From assembly GCF_008831035.1 (NCBI RefSeq), contig NZ_WAJR01000014.1, positions 1-53,291 on the forward strand: DNA of 53,291 bases. The letters run 5' to 3'. The stretch comes from Ellagibacter isourolithinifaciens. GTDB taxonomy: Bacteria; Actinomycetota; Coriobacteriia; Coriobacteriales; Eggerthellaceae. Below, in pieces: positions 42,558 to 50,141 of the stretch (positions are counted from its first letter, which is position 1; every line of letters begins with the position of its first letter). Position numbers and translations under genes: made by a program. A model generated the notes under the pieces. It was not told the DNA's origin. It worked only from the letters and a program-made list of their open reading frames with translations, and searched no databases.

Positions 42558-44579
42558 ATGGCTCAACTTCGTGGCAACCTCACTAAGAAGATGGAGGCCG
42601 GCGCCGGCAAAGTGCGCTTCCGTCGTTGGAAGAACATGACGATCGGCGCGCGCATCTCGCTTGTCGTGCTCATCGCGATCATCGCCGTCGCCATCCTCGC
42701 CGACTTCATCGCCCCCTACGATCCCTACGCAATCTACACCTCGTTCACCGCGCCCAACGGCGAGCACCTCTTCGGCACCGACGACAAGGGACGCGACGTT
42801 TTGTCGCGTCTGATGTGCGGCGCCAAGTACTCGCTCACCATCGGCTTGGGCGCCACAGCGTTCGCGCTCGTGGTTGGCTCCATCATCGGCGCCATCGCCG
42901 CCGTTGTGCGCCAGCGCATCTCCAACATCATCATGCGCATCCTGGACATCATCATGTCCTTCCCTGGCATCGCGCTCGCCGCAACCTTCATCGTCGTATT
43001 CGGCAACAGCGTACCCTCGCTTATTTTCGCCATCGGCTTTCTCTACATCCCGCAGATCGCCCGCATTGTGCGCGCGAACGTGATGAGCGAGTACAACCAG
43101 GATTATGTGCGCGCCGTCGTTGTCTCCGGTGCTCGCGCCCCCTGGATCCTCTGGAAGCACGTCGTGCGCAACTGCATCGCCCCGGTGCTCGTGTTCACCA
43201 TCGTGCTCGTCGCCGACGCCATCGTGTTCGAGGCATCGCTTTCCTTCATCTCTGCCGGCATCCCCGAGCCAACGCCGACGTGGGGCAACATCCTCGCCGA
43301 CGCGCGCAACGGCGTGCTCGCCGGCCGCTGGTGGCAGGCGCTGTTCCCGGGCCTTATGATCATGATCACGGTGCTCTGCTTGAACATCGTCTCCGAGGGC
43401 ATCACCGACGCGATCGCCGCCCCGAAGGCCGCCGTTAAGGTCGACGAGAACGATCTTAAGGGCGACCGCGAGGCCGACCGCATGGTCGCCGACCCGACGC
43501 TCGCCTACGCTGCCCAGGCCGAAATGCTCACCAAGCGCCTCGACGCACTGCGCAAGGTCGAGCTTGTGCGCACCGACCGCTTCCCCGCCCGCACCGACGT
43601 GCCGCCGATCCTCGAAGTGAAGGACCTCTGCATCAAGTTCCCGCGTCATGGCGACGTGAACGTCGTCGACCACGTGAGCTTCGTCGTCCGCCCGCGCCAA
43701 ACCATGGGTCTTGTGGGCGAATCCGGCTGCGGCAAGTCCATCACGAGCCTCACCATCATGGGCCTGCTCGACAAGAAGGCGCAGATCTCCGGCGAGATCC
43801 TCTACGACGGCAAGAATCTGCTCACCCTCTCCGACAAGGAGATGAACGAACTGCGCGGCCGCGAAATCGCGATGATTTATCAGGACGCGCTTTCGAGCTT
43901 GAACCCGTCGATGCTCATCAAAGCGCAGATGAAGCAGCTCACCAAGCGCGGCGGCACCCGCAGCGCCGAGGAACTGCTCGAACTTGTGGGTCTCGACCCC
44001 AAGCGCACGCTCGACTCCTACCCACATGAGCTCTCCGGCGGCCAGCGCCAGCGCGTGCTCATCGCCATGGCGCTCACGCGCGACCCGAAGCTCGTCATCG
44101 CCGACGAGCCGACGACCGCCCTCGACGTCACCGTGCAGAAGCAGGTTATCGACCTTCTGAACAAGCTCCAGCACGAGCTCGGCTTCGCCATGGTGTTCGT
44201 GAGCCACGACCTCGCCCTCGTCGCCGAGGTCGCGAACTCAATCACCGTCATGTACGCAGGCCAGGTTGTGGAGCAGGGCCCCGTGAAGGAAATCCTCACC
44301 AACCCCGTGCACGAGTACACGCGCGGTCTTCTCGGCTCGGTGCTCTCCATCGAGGCAGGCGGCGATCGACTGCACCAGGTTCCTGGCAGCGTTCCCTCCC
44401 CGAAGGACTTCCCCGAGGGCGACCGCTTCCGCCCGCGCTCGAGCCACCCGGACAAGATCTCGAACGTACGCCCGATGCTCAAGCGCGTGAAGGGCACCGA
44501 CCATTACTATGCCGAGCTTCCCGACAGCGAGCTGAAGCGCGTGGGAATCAAGCCCTACCTTCCGGGAGGTGCAGAATAA
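42558..44579 (+). CDS. Fused ABC permease (DppC type) and ATPase (DppD type)
   Basis: A 673-residue protein joining two normally separate subunits. Residues 1-290 form a DppC-type permease (HLFGTDDKGRDVLSRLM, then an EAA loop near YNQDYVRAVVVSGA). A linker of about 55 residues follows. Residues 350-670 form a DppD-type ATPase with Walker A GESGCGKS, signature LSGGQRQRV, Walker B LVIADEPTTALD and the oligopeptide-class C-terminal extension. No stop or frameshift interrupts the join. The start is four bases after the permease stop. Fusion fixes the two parts at one to one; the second ATPase gene follows with no gap. Confidence 0.9.
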   Translation: MAQLRGNLTKKMEAGAGKVRFRRWKNMTIGARISLVVLIAIIAVAILADFIAPYDPYAIYTSFTAPNGEHLFGTDDKGRDVLSRLMCGAKYSLTIGLGATAFALVVGSIIGAIAAVVRQRISNIIMRILDIIMSFPGIALAATFIVVFGNSVPSLIFAIGFLYIPQIARIVRANVMSEYNQDYVRAVVVSGARAPWILWKHVVRNCIAPVLVFTIVLVADAIVFEASLSFISAGIPEPTPTWGNILADARNGVLAGRWWQALFPGLMIMITVLCLNIVSEGITDAIAAPKAAVKVDENDLKGDREADRMVADPTLAYAAQAEMLTKRLDALRKVELVRTDRFPARTDVPPILEVKDLCIKFPRHGDVNVVDHVSFVVRPRQTMGLVGESGCGKSITSLTIMGLLDKKAQISGEILYDGKNLLTLSDKEMNELRGREIAMIYQDALSSLNPSMLIKAQMKQLTKRGGTRSAEELLELVGLDPKRTLDSYPHELSGGQRQRVLIAMALTRDPKLVIADEPTTALDVTVQKQVIDLLNKLQHELGFAMVFVSHDLALVAEVANSITVMYAGQVVEQGPVKEILTNPVHEYTRGLLGSVLSIEAGGDRLHQVPGSVPSPKDFPEGDRFRPRSSHPDKISNVRPMLKRVKGTDHYYAELPDSELKRVGIKPYLPGGAE

Positions 44580-45566
44580 ATGACCGAGAAGAACAACCAA
44601 GCGGCGGAAATCGTCGAAAAGGACCTTGTCGCCGCTGCAAGCGACACAGAGTCCGTGAACGACTTCGAGTCTGCAGAAGGCCGCATGCTTATCACCGAGC
44701 AGGAAGACGCGAAGGGCGAAAACGCGCCTACGAGCACCGCAGCAGACAGCAGGGACGAGAAGACGCCTATCATCTTTCTTGACGATGTGCACGTGATCTT
44801 CAAGACGCGCACGGGCTCGATTTTGCACCCGAACAAGGTGCACGCGGTGAATGGCCTTACCCTGAAGCTCATGCCAGGCGAGACCATCGGTATCGTCGGT
44901 GAGTCGGGTTGCGGCAAATCGACCACGGCAAACGTGATGTGCGGCCTGCAAGCGCCCACGTCGGGGCACGTTTACTTCAAGGGAACCGACGTCACGAAGC
45001 GCACCGCAGCGCAGCGCCGCATCATCGGCCGCGTGATCTCGGTCGTGTTCCAGGACCCGGCGACCGCGCTGAACGCCCGCATGAGCGTGCGCGACCAGCT
45101 GACCGACCCGATGGTCGTGCACAACGTGGGCGATGCGAAATCTCGCGAGGCCCGCGTGCATGAGCTCATCGAGATGGTGGGCCTGCCAGAATCCGTTCTC
45201 GATGCGCTGCCCGGTCAGATGTCCGGCGGCCAGCGCCAGCGCGTGGCCATTGCTCGTGCGCTGTCGCTCAACCCTGACGCCATCATCGCCGATGAGCCGA
45301 CGTCCGCACTCGACGTCTCGGTTCGCGCGCAGATTCTGAACTTGCTCATGGACCTGAAGAAGCAACTCGGCCTTGCCATGGTATTCATCAGCCACGACAT
45401 TCAGACAGTGCGTTACATCTCCGACCGCATCATCGTCATGAACCACGGTCAGGCAGTCGAGCGGGGAACCGCCGAAGAGGTGTTCAACCACCCCAAGGAC
45501 GACTACACGCGCCTGCTTCTGGGCGCGGCTCCCTCGCTTCTCCACCCCAATCTTGGGAAAGAGTAA
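44580..45566 (+). CDS. ABC transporter ATPase, DppF type
   Basis: A 328-residue ATPase with Walker A GESGCGKST, Q-loop VFQDPATALNARMSV, signature MSGGQRQRVAIARAL, Walker B AIIADEPTSALD and switch histidine in FISHD. An acidic tail of about 50 residues precedes the ATPase domain. Its ATG follows directly after the stop of the fused permease-ATPase, so translation is probably coupled. It completes the importer. Confidence 0.93.
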   Translation: MTEKNNQAAEIVEKDLVAAASDTESVNDFESAEGRMLITEQEDAKGENAPTSTAADSRDEKTPIIFLDDVHVIFKTRTGSILHPNKVHAVNGLTLKLMPGETIGIVGESGCGKSTTANVMCGLQAPTSGHVYFKGTDVTKRTAAQRRIIGRVISVVFQDPATALNARMSVRDQLTDPMVVHNVGDAKSREARVHELIEMVGLPESVLDALPGQMSGGQRQRVAIARALSLNPDAIIADEPTSALDVSVRAQILNLLMDLKKQLGLAMVFISHDIQTVRYISDRIIVMNHGQAVERGTAEEVFNHPKDDYTRLLLGAAPSLLHPNLGKE

Positions 45567-45586
45567 GCGCCGAATCAGCAAGAACG

Positions 45587-45616
45587 AAGGGCGACTCGCA
45601 AGGGTCGCCCTTTTTG
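45587..45616 (+). terminator. Terminator of the ABC permease/ATPase genes
   Basis: AAGGGCGAC (45587-45595) and GTCGCCCTT (45604-45612) with an eight-base loop and a T-run. Confidence 0.85.
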
Positions 45617-45647
45617 TTTGCGAGAGACAGGAAATCCCAATCCCAAG

Positions 45648-45755
45648 GATGGATGTGGGGTGCGTTTCGTGCTCAAACAGTCCTGCTCGCGCAAACAGCC
45701 CACTGGGCTGTTTGGCTCGTGTGGAACTGCGCGCGAAACGCACCCCACATCCATC
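45648..45755. repeat. 108-bp palindromic element upstream of nanA
   Basis: The outer arms (45648-45669 and 45734-45755) are perfect 22-base inverted repeats containing TGTGGGGTGCG and its complement. The middle holds a second palindrome, AAACAGCCCA (45693-45702), one base, TGGGCTGTTT (45704-45713), and a direct CAAACAG repeat (45675-45681, 45692-45698). It lies between the ATPase terminator and the nanA promoter. No flanking target duplication is evident. It could be a REP or MITE-like unit, a long hairpin RNA, or a large operator. Confidence 0.85.
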
Positions 45756-45796
45756 GAGCGTCATATGGAGTTGCGTAAAACGTTCTTCCCTCTCCT

Positions 45797-45815
45797 CTTT
45801 TCGTGTGATGAAAAG
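45797..45815. promoter_or_regulatory. Candidate operator beside the nanA promoter
   Basis: CTTTTC (45797-45802) and GAAAAG (45810-45815) are inverted around a seven-base spacer and extend outward to CC and GG with one mismatch. It ends 11 bases before the -35 box, a typical position for an activator or repressor site. Confidence 0.45.
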
Positions 45816-45825
45816 CGGCCTTTCC

Positions 45826-45853
45826 TTGACGCGTTTTACCTGCGTGCTATGCT
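45826..45853 (+). promoter_or_regulatory. nanA promoter
   Basis: TTGACG (45826-45831), a 16-base spacer and TATGCT (45848-45853), with a TGC extended -10. The leader is about 34 nt. Confidence 0.65.
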
Positions 45854-45893
45854 TTTCGAGTTTGAAACAAGACCGTCAAATGAAAGGCACGGC

Positions 45894-46838
45894 ATGGACA
45901 CCAAAGAGTTCCACGGCGTAATTCCCCCCGTGGTAATCCCCCTGAACGAAAAGAAGCAGCTCGACCTCGAGTCGTTCGAGCGCTCCATCAACCGCATGAT
46001 CGACGCAGGCGTGAACGGCCTGTTCTTCCTGGGATCCTCGGGCGAGGTCGCCTTCCTCACCGACGCTCAGCGCTATCACGTGCTACAGGAGGCCGTGGCC
46101 ATCGTGAACCATCGCGTGCCCGTTCTCGCCGGCGTCATCGACATGGAAACGCTGCGCGTCATCGACCAGTGCAAGCGCGCGAAGGGCTACGGCGTCGACG
46201 CGCTCGTCGCGACCGCACCGTTTTACGCGCTCGGCGGCCCGCGCGAGGTCGAGCGCCATTTCCGCGACATCCGCGAGAACACCGATCTGCCCCTGTTCGC
46301 CTACGACCTGCCCGTGTGCGTGCACACCAAGCTCGATCCCACGATGCTCGTAAGCCTCGGCAAAGACGGCGTGCTCCAGGGCGTGAAGGACTCCTCCGGC
46401 GATGACGTCTCCTTCCGCTGGCTCGTGCTCGAAAACGAGGACGCCGGCCATCCGCTTCAGCTGCTCACCGGCCATGAGGTCTGCGTCGACGGCGCTTACC
46501 TCGGCGGCGCGGACGGCTCCGTTCCCGGTCTCGCGAACCTCGATCCGTTCAGCTACGTCGAGCAGTACAAGGCGTTCCAGGCGGGCGACTGGGCGAAGGT
46601 CAAGGAGCTGCAGGATCACCTCGCACGCCTCATGTTCCTCACCCGCGTCGTGAAGGCGACCGTCGGCTTCGGTGCCGGCGTGGGCGCGTTCAAGACGGCA
46701 CTGTGGCAGATGGGCGTGTTCAACACAAACCAGATGCGCGAGCCCGTCCAGGCGCTCGAGGGCGAAGATGTCGCAGCCATTGTCGAGGTCCTCAAGAAAG
46801 CTGGCCTCATGGACGCCGATGCACCAATCCGCAAATAA
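45894..46838 (+). CDS. nanA: N-acetylneuraminate lyase-type aldolase
   Basis: A 314-residue class I aldolase of the DapA/NanA family. The Schiff-base lysine is Lys165 in GVKDSSGD, and the catalytic tyrosine is Tyr137 in YDLPVCV. Both fall at the numbering of E. coli N-acetylneuraminate lyase. The carboxylate-binding loop is GSSGE (47-51), the lyase form; dihydrodipicolinate synthase has GTTGE. It would split N-acetylneuraminate into ManNAc and pyruvate. YDLP replaces the usual YNIP, so a related 2-keto-3-deoxy sugar acid is possible. Downstream nanK and nanE genes favour sialic acid. GAAAGG precedes the ATG at 45894. Confidence 0.82.
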   Translation: MDTKEFHGVIPPVVIPLNEKKQLDLESFERSINRMIDAGVNGLFFLGSSGEVAFLTDAQRYHVLQEAVAIVNHRVPVLAGVIDMETLRVIDQCKRAKGYGVDALVATAPFYALGGPREVERHFRDIRENTDLPLFAYDLPVCVHTKLDPTMLVSLGKDGVLQGVKDSSGDDVSFRWLVLENEDAGHPLQLLTGHEVCVDGAYLGGADGSVPGLANLDPFSYVEQYKAFQAGDWAKVKELQDHLARLMFLTRVVKATVGFGAGVGAFKTALWQMGVFNTNQMREPVQALEGEDVAAIVEVLKKAGLMDADAPIRK

Positions 46839-46853
46839 CGTCACCTGTAAGAG

Positions 46854-46900
46854 GAGCGCGGCGTGCAAGGGCTAAAGGTCCGCGCGCCGCGCTCTTTTCT
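46854..46900 (+). terminator. Hairpin with T-run between nanA and nanK
   Basis: GAGCGCGGCG (46854-46863) and CGCCGCGCTC (46885-46894) form a 10-bp stem with a 21-base loop, followed by TTTTCTTTC. nanK begins 23 bases later with no evident promoter, so it may act as a partial terminator that lowers kinase expression. Confidence 0.65.
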
Positions 46901-46922
46901 TTCGAGCCATTCAAGGAGCAGC

Positions 46923-47876
46923 ATGGCAACCTTTCCTGCGAACTGCGAATTTCCAGCGCGCGTCGTCGCAATCGATGTGGGCGGGACCAAGATCACCGGC
47001 AGCATCGTGCGCTACGATTCCGCCGAAGCCGAACCCGTCGTGGAAGATTCGCGCACCGTGGCGACCGAGGCGATGAAGGGCGGAGCAAGCGTCCTCGACA
47101 AGATTTGCTCGCTCGCTTGCAACCTCGCCGCATGCGCCCCCTCCTCCCCTCTCGGCATCGGAGTGGGAACCGCCGGGCGCGTCGACGCGAAGTCGGGAGA
47201 TATCGCCTACGCGAACGACCTCATGCCGGGCTGGGGCGGACAGCCGCTTGCATCGGCATTGCATGAGCGCTCTGGCCTTCCCGCCGCCGTTTTGAACGAC
47301 GTGCAGGCTTATGCGGTGGGTGAAGCCCGGTGGGGCGCCGGGCGCGGTGCCGATACCTGCATCATGATTGCCGCGGGAACCGGCGTCGGCGGCGCCGTCA
47401 TCGCACATGGCCGCATCGTGCGCGGCAAGCACGGCTTCGCAGGCGAGGTGGGTCATATGGCATCTTCCGTCGCCACGGGAATACCCTGTGCATGCGGCGG
47501 AAGCGGACATCTGGAAGGCGTCGCCGCAGGCAGCGGCATCGAAGCGCGCTTCTTCGAGGCCACAGAGGAACACCTCTCCGGCGCCGAGATTTCCGCACTC
47601 GCCGCAAAAGGCGAGCAGCCCGCTCGACGCATCATCAAGGAAGCGGGCTTTGCGCTCGGCCAGGCCATCGCAGGACTGACGAACATCCTTGATCCCGACA
47701 TCGTCATTTTGTCAGGATCGGTGGTGAAAGCCGGCGCAGAATGGCGCGCGGAGCTGCAACGAGGATTCGACAGCCAAATTCCCGCAATTCAGCGCGACCT
47801 GCCCATCGTCGATGCCGAGCTCGGCGGTGCCGCTCCGCTCATCGGCGCAGCGGAGAACCTCATCGACTCGCTATAG
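46923..47876 (+). CDS. nanK: ROK-family sugar kinase, probable N-acetylmannosamine kinase
   Basis: A 317-residue ROK kinase. The phosphate-binding motif is AIDVGGTKITGS (about 16-27), the sugar site is AAGTGVGGAVIAHG, and the zinc-finger region is GHMA followed by C189-A-C191 and GSGH196LEG. The third cysteine of the usual zinc motif is His196 here. Between nanA and nanE it most likely phosphorylates ManNAc to ManNAc-6-P; a glucokinase-type activity cannot be excluded. The ATG at 46923 has AAGGAG seven bases upstream; an earlier in-frame start at 46863 is inside the hairpin. Confidence 0.82.
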   Translation: MATFPANCEFPARVVAIDVGGTKITGSIVRYDSAEAEPVVEDSRTVATEAMKGGASVLDKICSLACNLAACAPSSPLGIGVGTAGRVDAKSGDIAYANDLMPGWGGQPLASALHERSGLPAAVLNDVQAYAVGEARWGAGRGADTCIMIAAGTGVGGAVIAHGRIVRGKHGFAGEVGHMASSVATGIPCACGGSGHLEGVAAGSGIEARFFEATEEHLSGAEISALAAKGEQPARRIIKEAGFALGQAIAGLTNILDPDIVILSGSVVKAGAEWRAELQRGFDSQIPAIQRDLPIVDAELGGAAPLIGAAENLIDSL

Positions 47877-47985
47877 GACCCTTGCCCTGCTCTGACGATG
47901 GCCAGGCAAAACGCACGAGCTGCATGCGCCATCGCAGCTCGCACCCAACCCGACGCATATCTTGTAAATCGCAAAGGAGCATCTC

Positions 47986-48669
47986 ATGATCGATCCCGTT
48001 ATCCAGCAGCTCAAAGGGAAACTCATCGTAAGCTGCCAGGCCTATATGGGCGAACCCCTGCGTCACCCGGAGACTATGGCTCAGATGGCGCGCGCCTGCG
48101 AGCTCGGCGGTGCCGGCGGAATCCGCTGCCAGGGGCTCTCCGACATCTCCGCCATCAAGGGACGTACCGAGGTGCCCGTCATCGGCATTTGGAAGGAAGG
48201 CCACGAGGGCGTCTACATCACCCCGACGCTGCGTCATGCGCGCGCCTGCGTTGCCGCAGGTGCCGACATCGTCGCAGTAGATGCCACTGACCGCCCGAGA
48301 CCCGACGGCAAGACGCTTGAAGACACCGTCCGCCCGCTCAAGGAAGAAGGCGTGCTCGTCATGGCCGATTGCGCGACGATCGAGGACATCCGTCATGCCT
48401 TCGCCATCGGATGCGACATCGCCTCGACCACGCTCTCGCATCCCGGCGCCGCCATCGATTGCGGCATGGCCGACGGGCCCGATGTTGCGCTTATGCGCCA
48501 AGCGACGACGGAATTCCCCGACAAGCCCGTCATCTGCGAAGGCCGCGTCCACACGCCCGCCGACGCGAAGGCCGCCATGGACGCCGGCGCCTGGGCAGTC
48601 GTCGTGGGAACTGCCATCACGCACCCCACATCCATCACGAGCTGGTTTGTGGAAGCGATCGAAGGGTAA
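47986..48669 (+). CDS. nanE: N-acetylmannosamine-6-phosphate 2-epimerase
   Basis: A 227-residue NanE TIM barrel that converts ManNAc-6-P to GlcNAc-6-P. Family features include LIVSCQAYMGEPLRHP, GAGGIRCQG, the IKGRTEVPVIGIWKEG strand with its catalytic lysine, ADIVAVDAT with the general-base Asp, and CEGRVHTPADAK near the end. Nothing else in this family shares this set, so it strongly identifies the pathway. AAAGGAG precedes the ATG. Codons near the 3' end contain an 18-base match to the palindromic element upstream of nanA. Confidence 0.93.
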   Translation: MIDPVIQQLKGKLIVSCQAYMGEPLRHPETMAQMARACELGGAGGIRCQGLSDISAIKGRTEVPVIGIWKEGHEGVYITPTLRHARACVAAGADIVAVDATDRPRPDGKTLEDTVRPLKEEGVLVMADCATIEDIRHAFAIGCDIASTTLSHPGAAIDCGMADGPDVALMRQATTEFPDKPVICEGRVHTPADAKAAMDAGAWAVVVGTAITHPTSITSWFVEAIEG

Positions 48670-48734
48670 AAGTACGCCGAATCGAGTCAATCCTGGCGCA
48701 AAAGTCGAGGTGTCCCACTCGGTAGTAAGGGACC

Positions 48735-48784
48735 AACAAGAAATCCCAGGTCGAGCAAGCGCTTGACCTGGGATTTCTTGTTTT
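48735..48784 (+). terminator. Strong terminator after nanE
   Basis: An 18-bp perfect stem: AACAAGAAATCCCAGGTC (48735-48752) with its complement at 48765-48782, a 12-base loop and a T-run. It also lies downstream of nagA on the other strand and could stop both transcripts. Confidence 0.88.
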
Positions 48785-48959
48785 AGAGCCTGCTCGAGTC
48801 CGTCGCATTCCCCAATTCGAGTGCTCTACCCGCGGGATACCTCGGCTTTTGTGCCAAAATCGTCCTCTCAGGATGCACTTTTTAGCAGCGAGGGTTAGTT
48901 GTCGTTTCTCGCTTATTCCGCACACCCCCTGCGCGCCTTTAACCCACCTAGGCTTTCCT

Positions 48960-50084
48960 TTAGAACAACAGCTTCCCTCGCAAGACGACGTGCTTTACCC
49001 GAAGATCCCCGTCGAGCACGACGGCATCGGCAATCTTCCTGGGCGCAATGCTCCCACGCTCGTCCTCGATTCCGAGCGCCTTCGCGGGCGTCATCGTTGC
49101 GGCGCGAACCGCATCGGCCAAGGGGATTCCCATCTTCGTCACCGCCGTACGCAAGCACGCCATGACGCTGCTCACACTGCCCGCAAGCGACCCGTTCTCG
49201 ATAGTCGCGCGATTGCCGTGCACGGTGAACAGCTGTCCGCCGAGCTCGAAGGTCCCGTCGCCCAGCCCGCACGCGCGCAGCGAGTCGCTGATCAAAATCA
49301 TGCGCTCGGGGAAAAGCGAGAACGCGAGGCGAACCATCGAAGGCGCGATATGCACGCCGTCGGCGATAATCTCGCAGGTCACGTCGCGGCGATCGGCGGC
49401 AGCGGCGATCGGACCAGGCTCGCGATGATGCAGCCCCGGCATTGCATTAAACAGATGGGTCATATGGCGCGCACCCGCATCGAAAGCGGCGGCAGCCGTC
49501 TCGTAGTCGGCACACATGTGAGCAAGCGACACGCGCACGCGGTCAGCCGCCTCGCGAATGAACTCCAGGTTGCCCGGTTCCTCCGGCGCCACATCAACCA
49601 GCTTGATCTTTCCGTTCGCCGCCTCTTGCCAGCGTTCGAATTCCTCCATTGTCGCACCGCGCACGTACGACGGGTTTTGCGCGCCGACTTTCCCCGGCGA
49701 GATGAAGGGACCCTCCATGTTGATTCCGACAATCGCGGCCTCATCGTCAGTACCAGAATGCTCGGCAATCGATGACACGATAGGAACCAAACGCTCCTCG
49801 GGAAGCGTCATCGTCGTCGGGAATAGGGCCGTAACGCCCTGAGAAGCTTCGTAACGGGCGATTGCGGCGATTCCCTCATCATCGGCGTCACAGAAGTCAT
49901 GCCCCACCGCTCCGTGGAAATGCACATCAATGAGACCGGGAACAACCCAGCAGCTGGAAGCGTCGATCGTCTGACCTGGCGAGCGCTCCCCTATCGGCTC
50001 CTCCGCGAAGACACCACCCTCGACATACACGTCGCGCGCGTCGAACCCTGCACCGCTGAAGACCTTGCCGCCAGAAATAATCAT
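48960..50084 (-). CDS. nagA: N-acetylglucosamine-6-phosphate deacetylase
   Basis: A 374-residue amidohydrolase that removes acetate from GlcNAc-6-P. It has the first metal motif DVHFHGAVGHDF, the metal-binding glutamate in INMEGPFIS, histidines in SLAHMCAD and HMTHLFNAM, and the catalytic aspartate in LISDSL. The ATG at 50084 has AAAGGGAAG upstream; the frame extends to 50132 without a ribosome site. It follows nagB by 57 bases on the same strand and takes the product of NanE from the plus-strand genes. Confidence 0.93.
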   Translation of the reverse strand: MIISGGKVFSGAGFDARDVYVEGGVFAEEPIGERSPGQTIDASSCWVVPGLIDVHFHGAVGHDFCDADDEGIAAIARYEASQGVTALFPTTMTLPEERLVPIVSSIAEHSGTDDEAAIVGINMEGPFISPGKVGAQNPSYVRGATMEEFERWQEAANGKIKLVDVAPEEPGNLEFIREAADRVRVSLAHMCADYETAAAAFDAGARHMTHLFNAMPGLHHREPGPIAAAADRRDVTCEIIADGVHIAPSMVRLAFSLFPERMILISDSLRACGLGDGTFELGGQLFTVHGNRATIENGSLAGSVSSVMACLRTAVTKMGIPLADAVRAATMTPAKALGIEDERGSIAPRKIADAVVLDGDLRVKHVVLRGKLLF

Positions 50085-50141
50085 ACGCTTCCCTTTCCCA
50101 CATCGCCCATACAACCCAGGCCGCCAAGCCACCAGACTCGG

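Larger units (their letters stand above)
45567..45893. other. 327-base control region between the ATPase gene and nanA
   Basis: It holds, in order, the ATPase terminator, the 108-bp palindromic element, an inverted-repeat operator candidate and the nanA promoter, each listed separately. No small gene is supported: the frames that run through it read the palindrome from both sides and give similar peptides (for example DGCGVRF), as expected of an inverted repeat. Confidence 0.6.

Noticed and set aside
42540-44207. A 555-codon minus-strand frame
   Set aside because: Antisense shadow of the fused permease-ATPase; composition is Asp/His/Gly-rich with no recognisable fold.
44238-45764. A minus-strand frame entering the palindromic element
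   Set aside because: Mostly antisense to the ATPase gene. Its N-terminal peptide is mirrored on the plus strand only because the element is an inverted repeat.
45894-46838. Reading the aldolase as dihydrodipicolinate synthase (dapA)
   Set aside because: The GSSGE loop and the nanK-nanE neighbours fit N-acetylneuraminate lyase better; DapA carries GTTGE.
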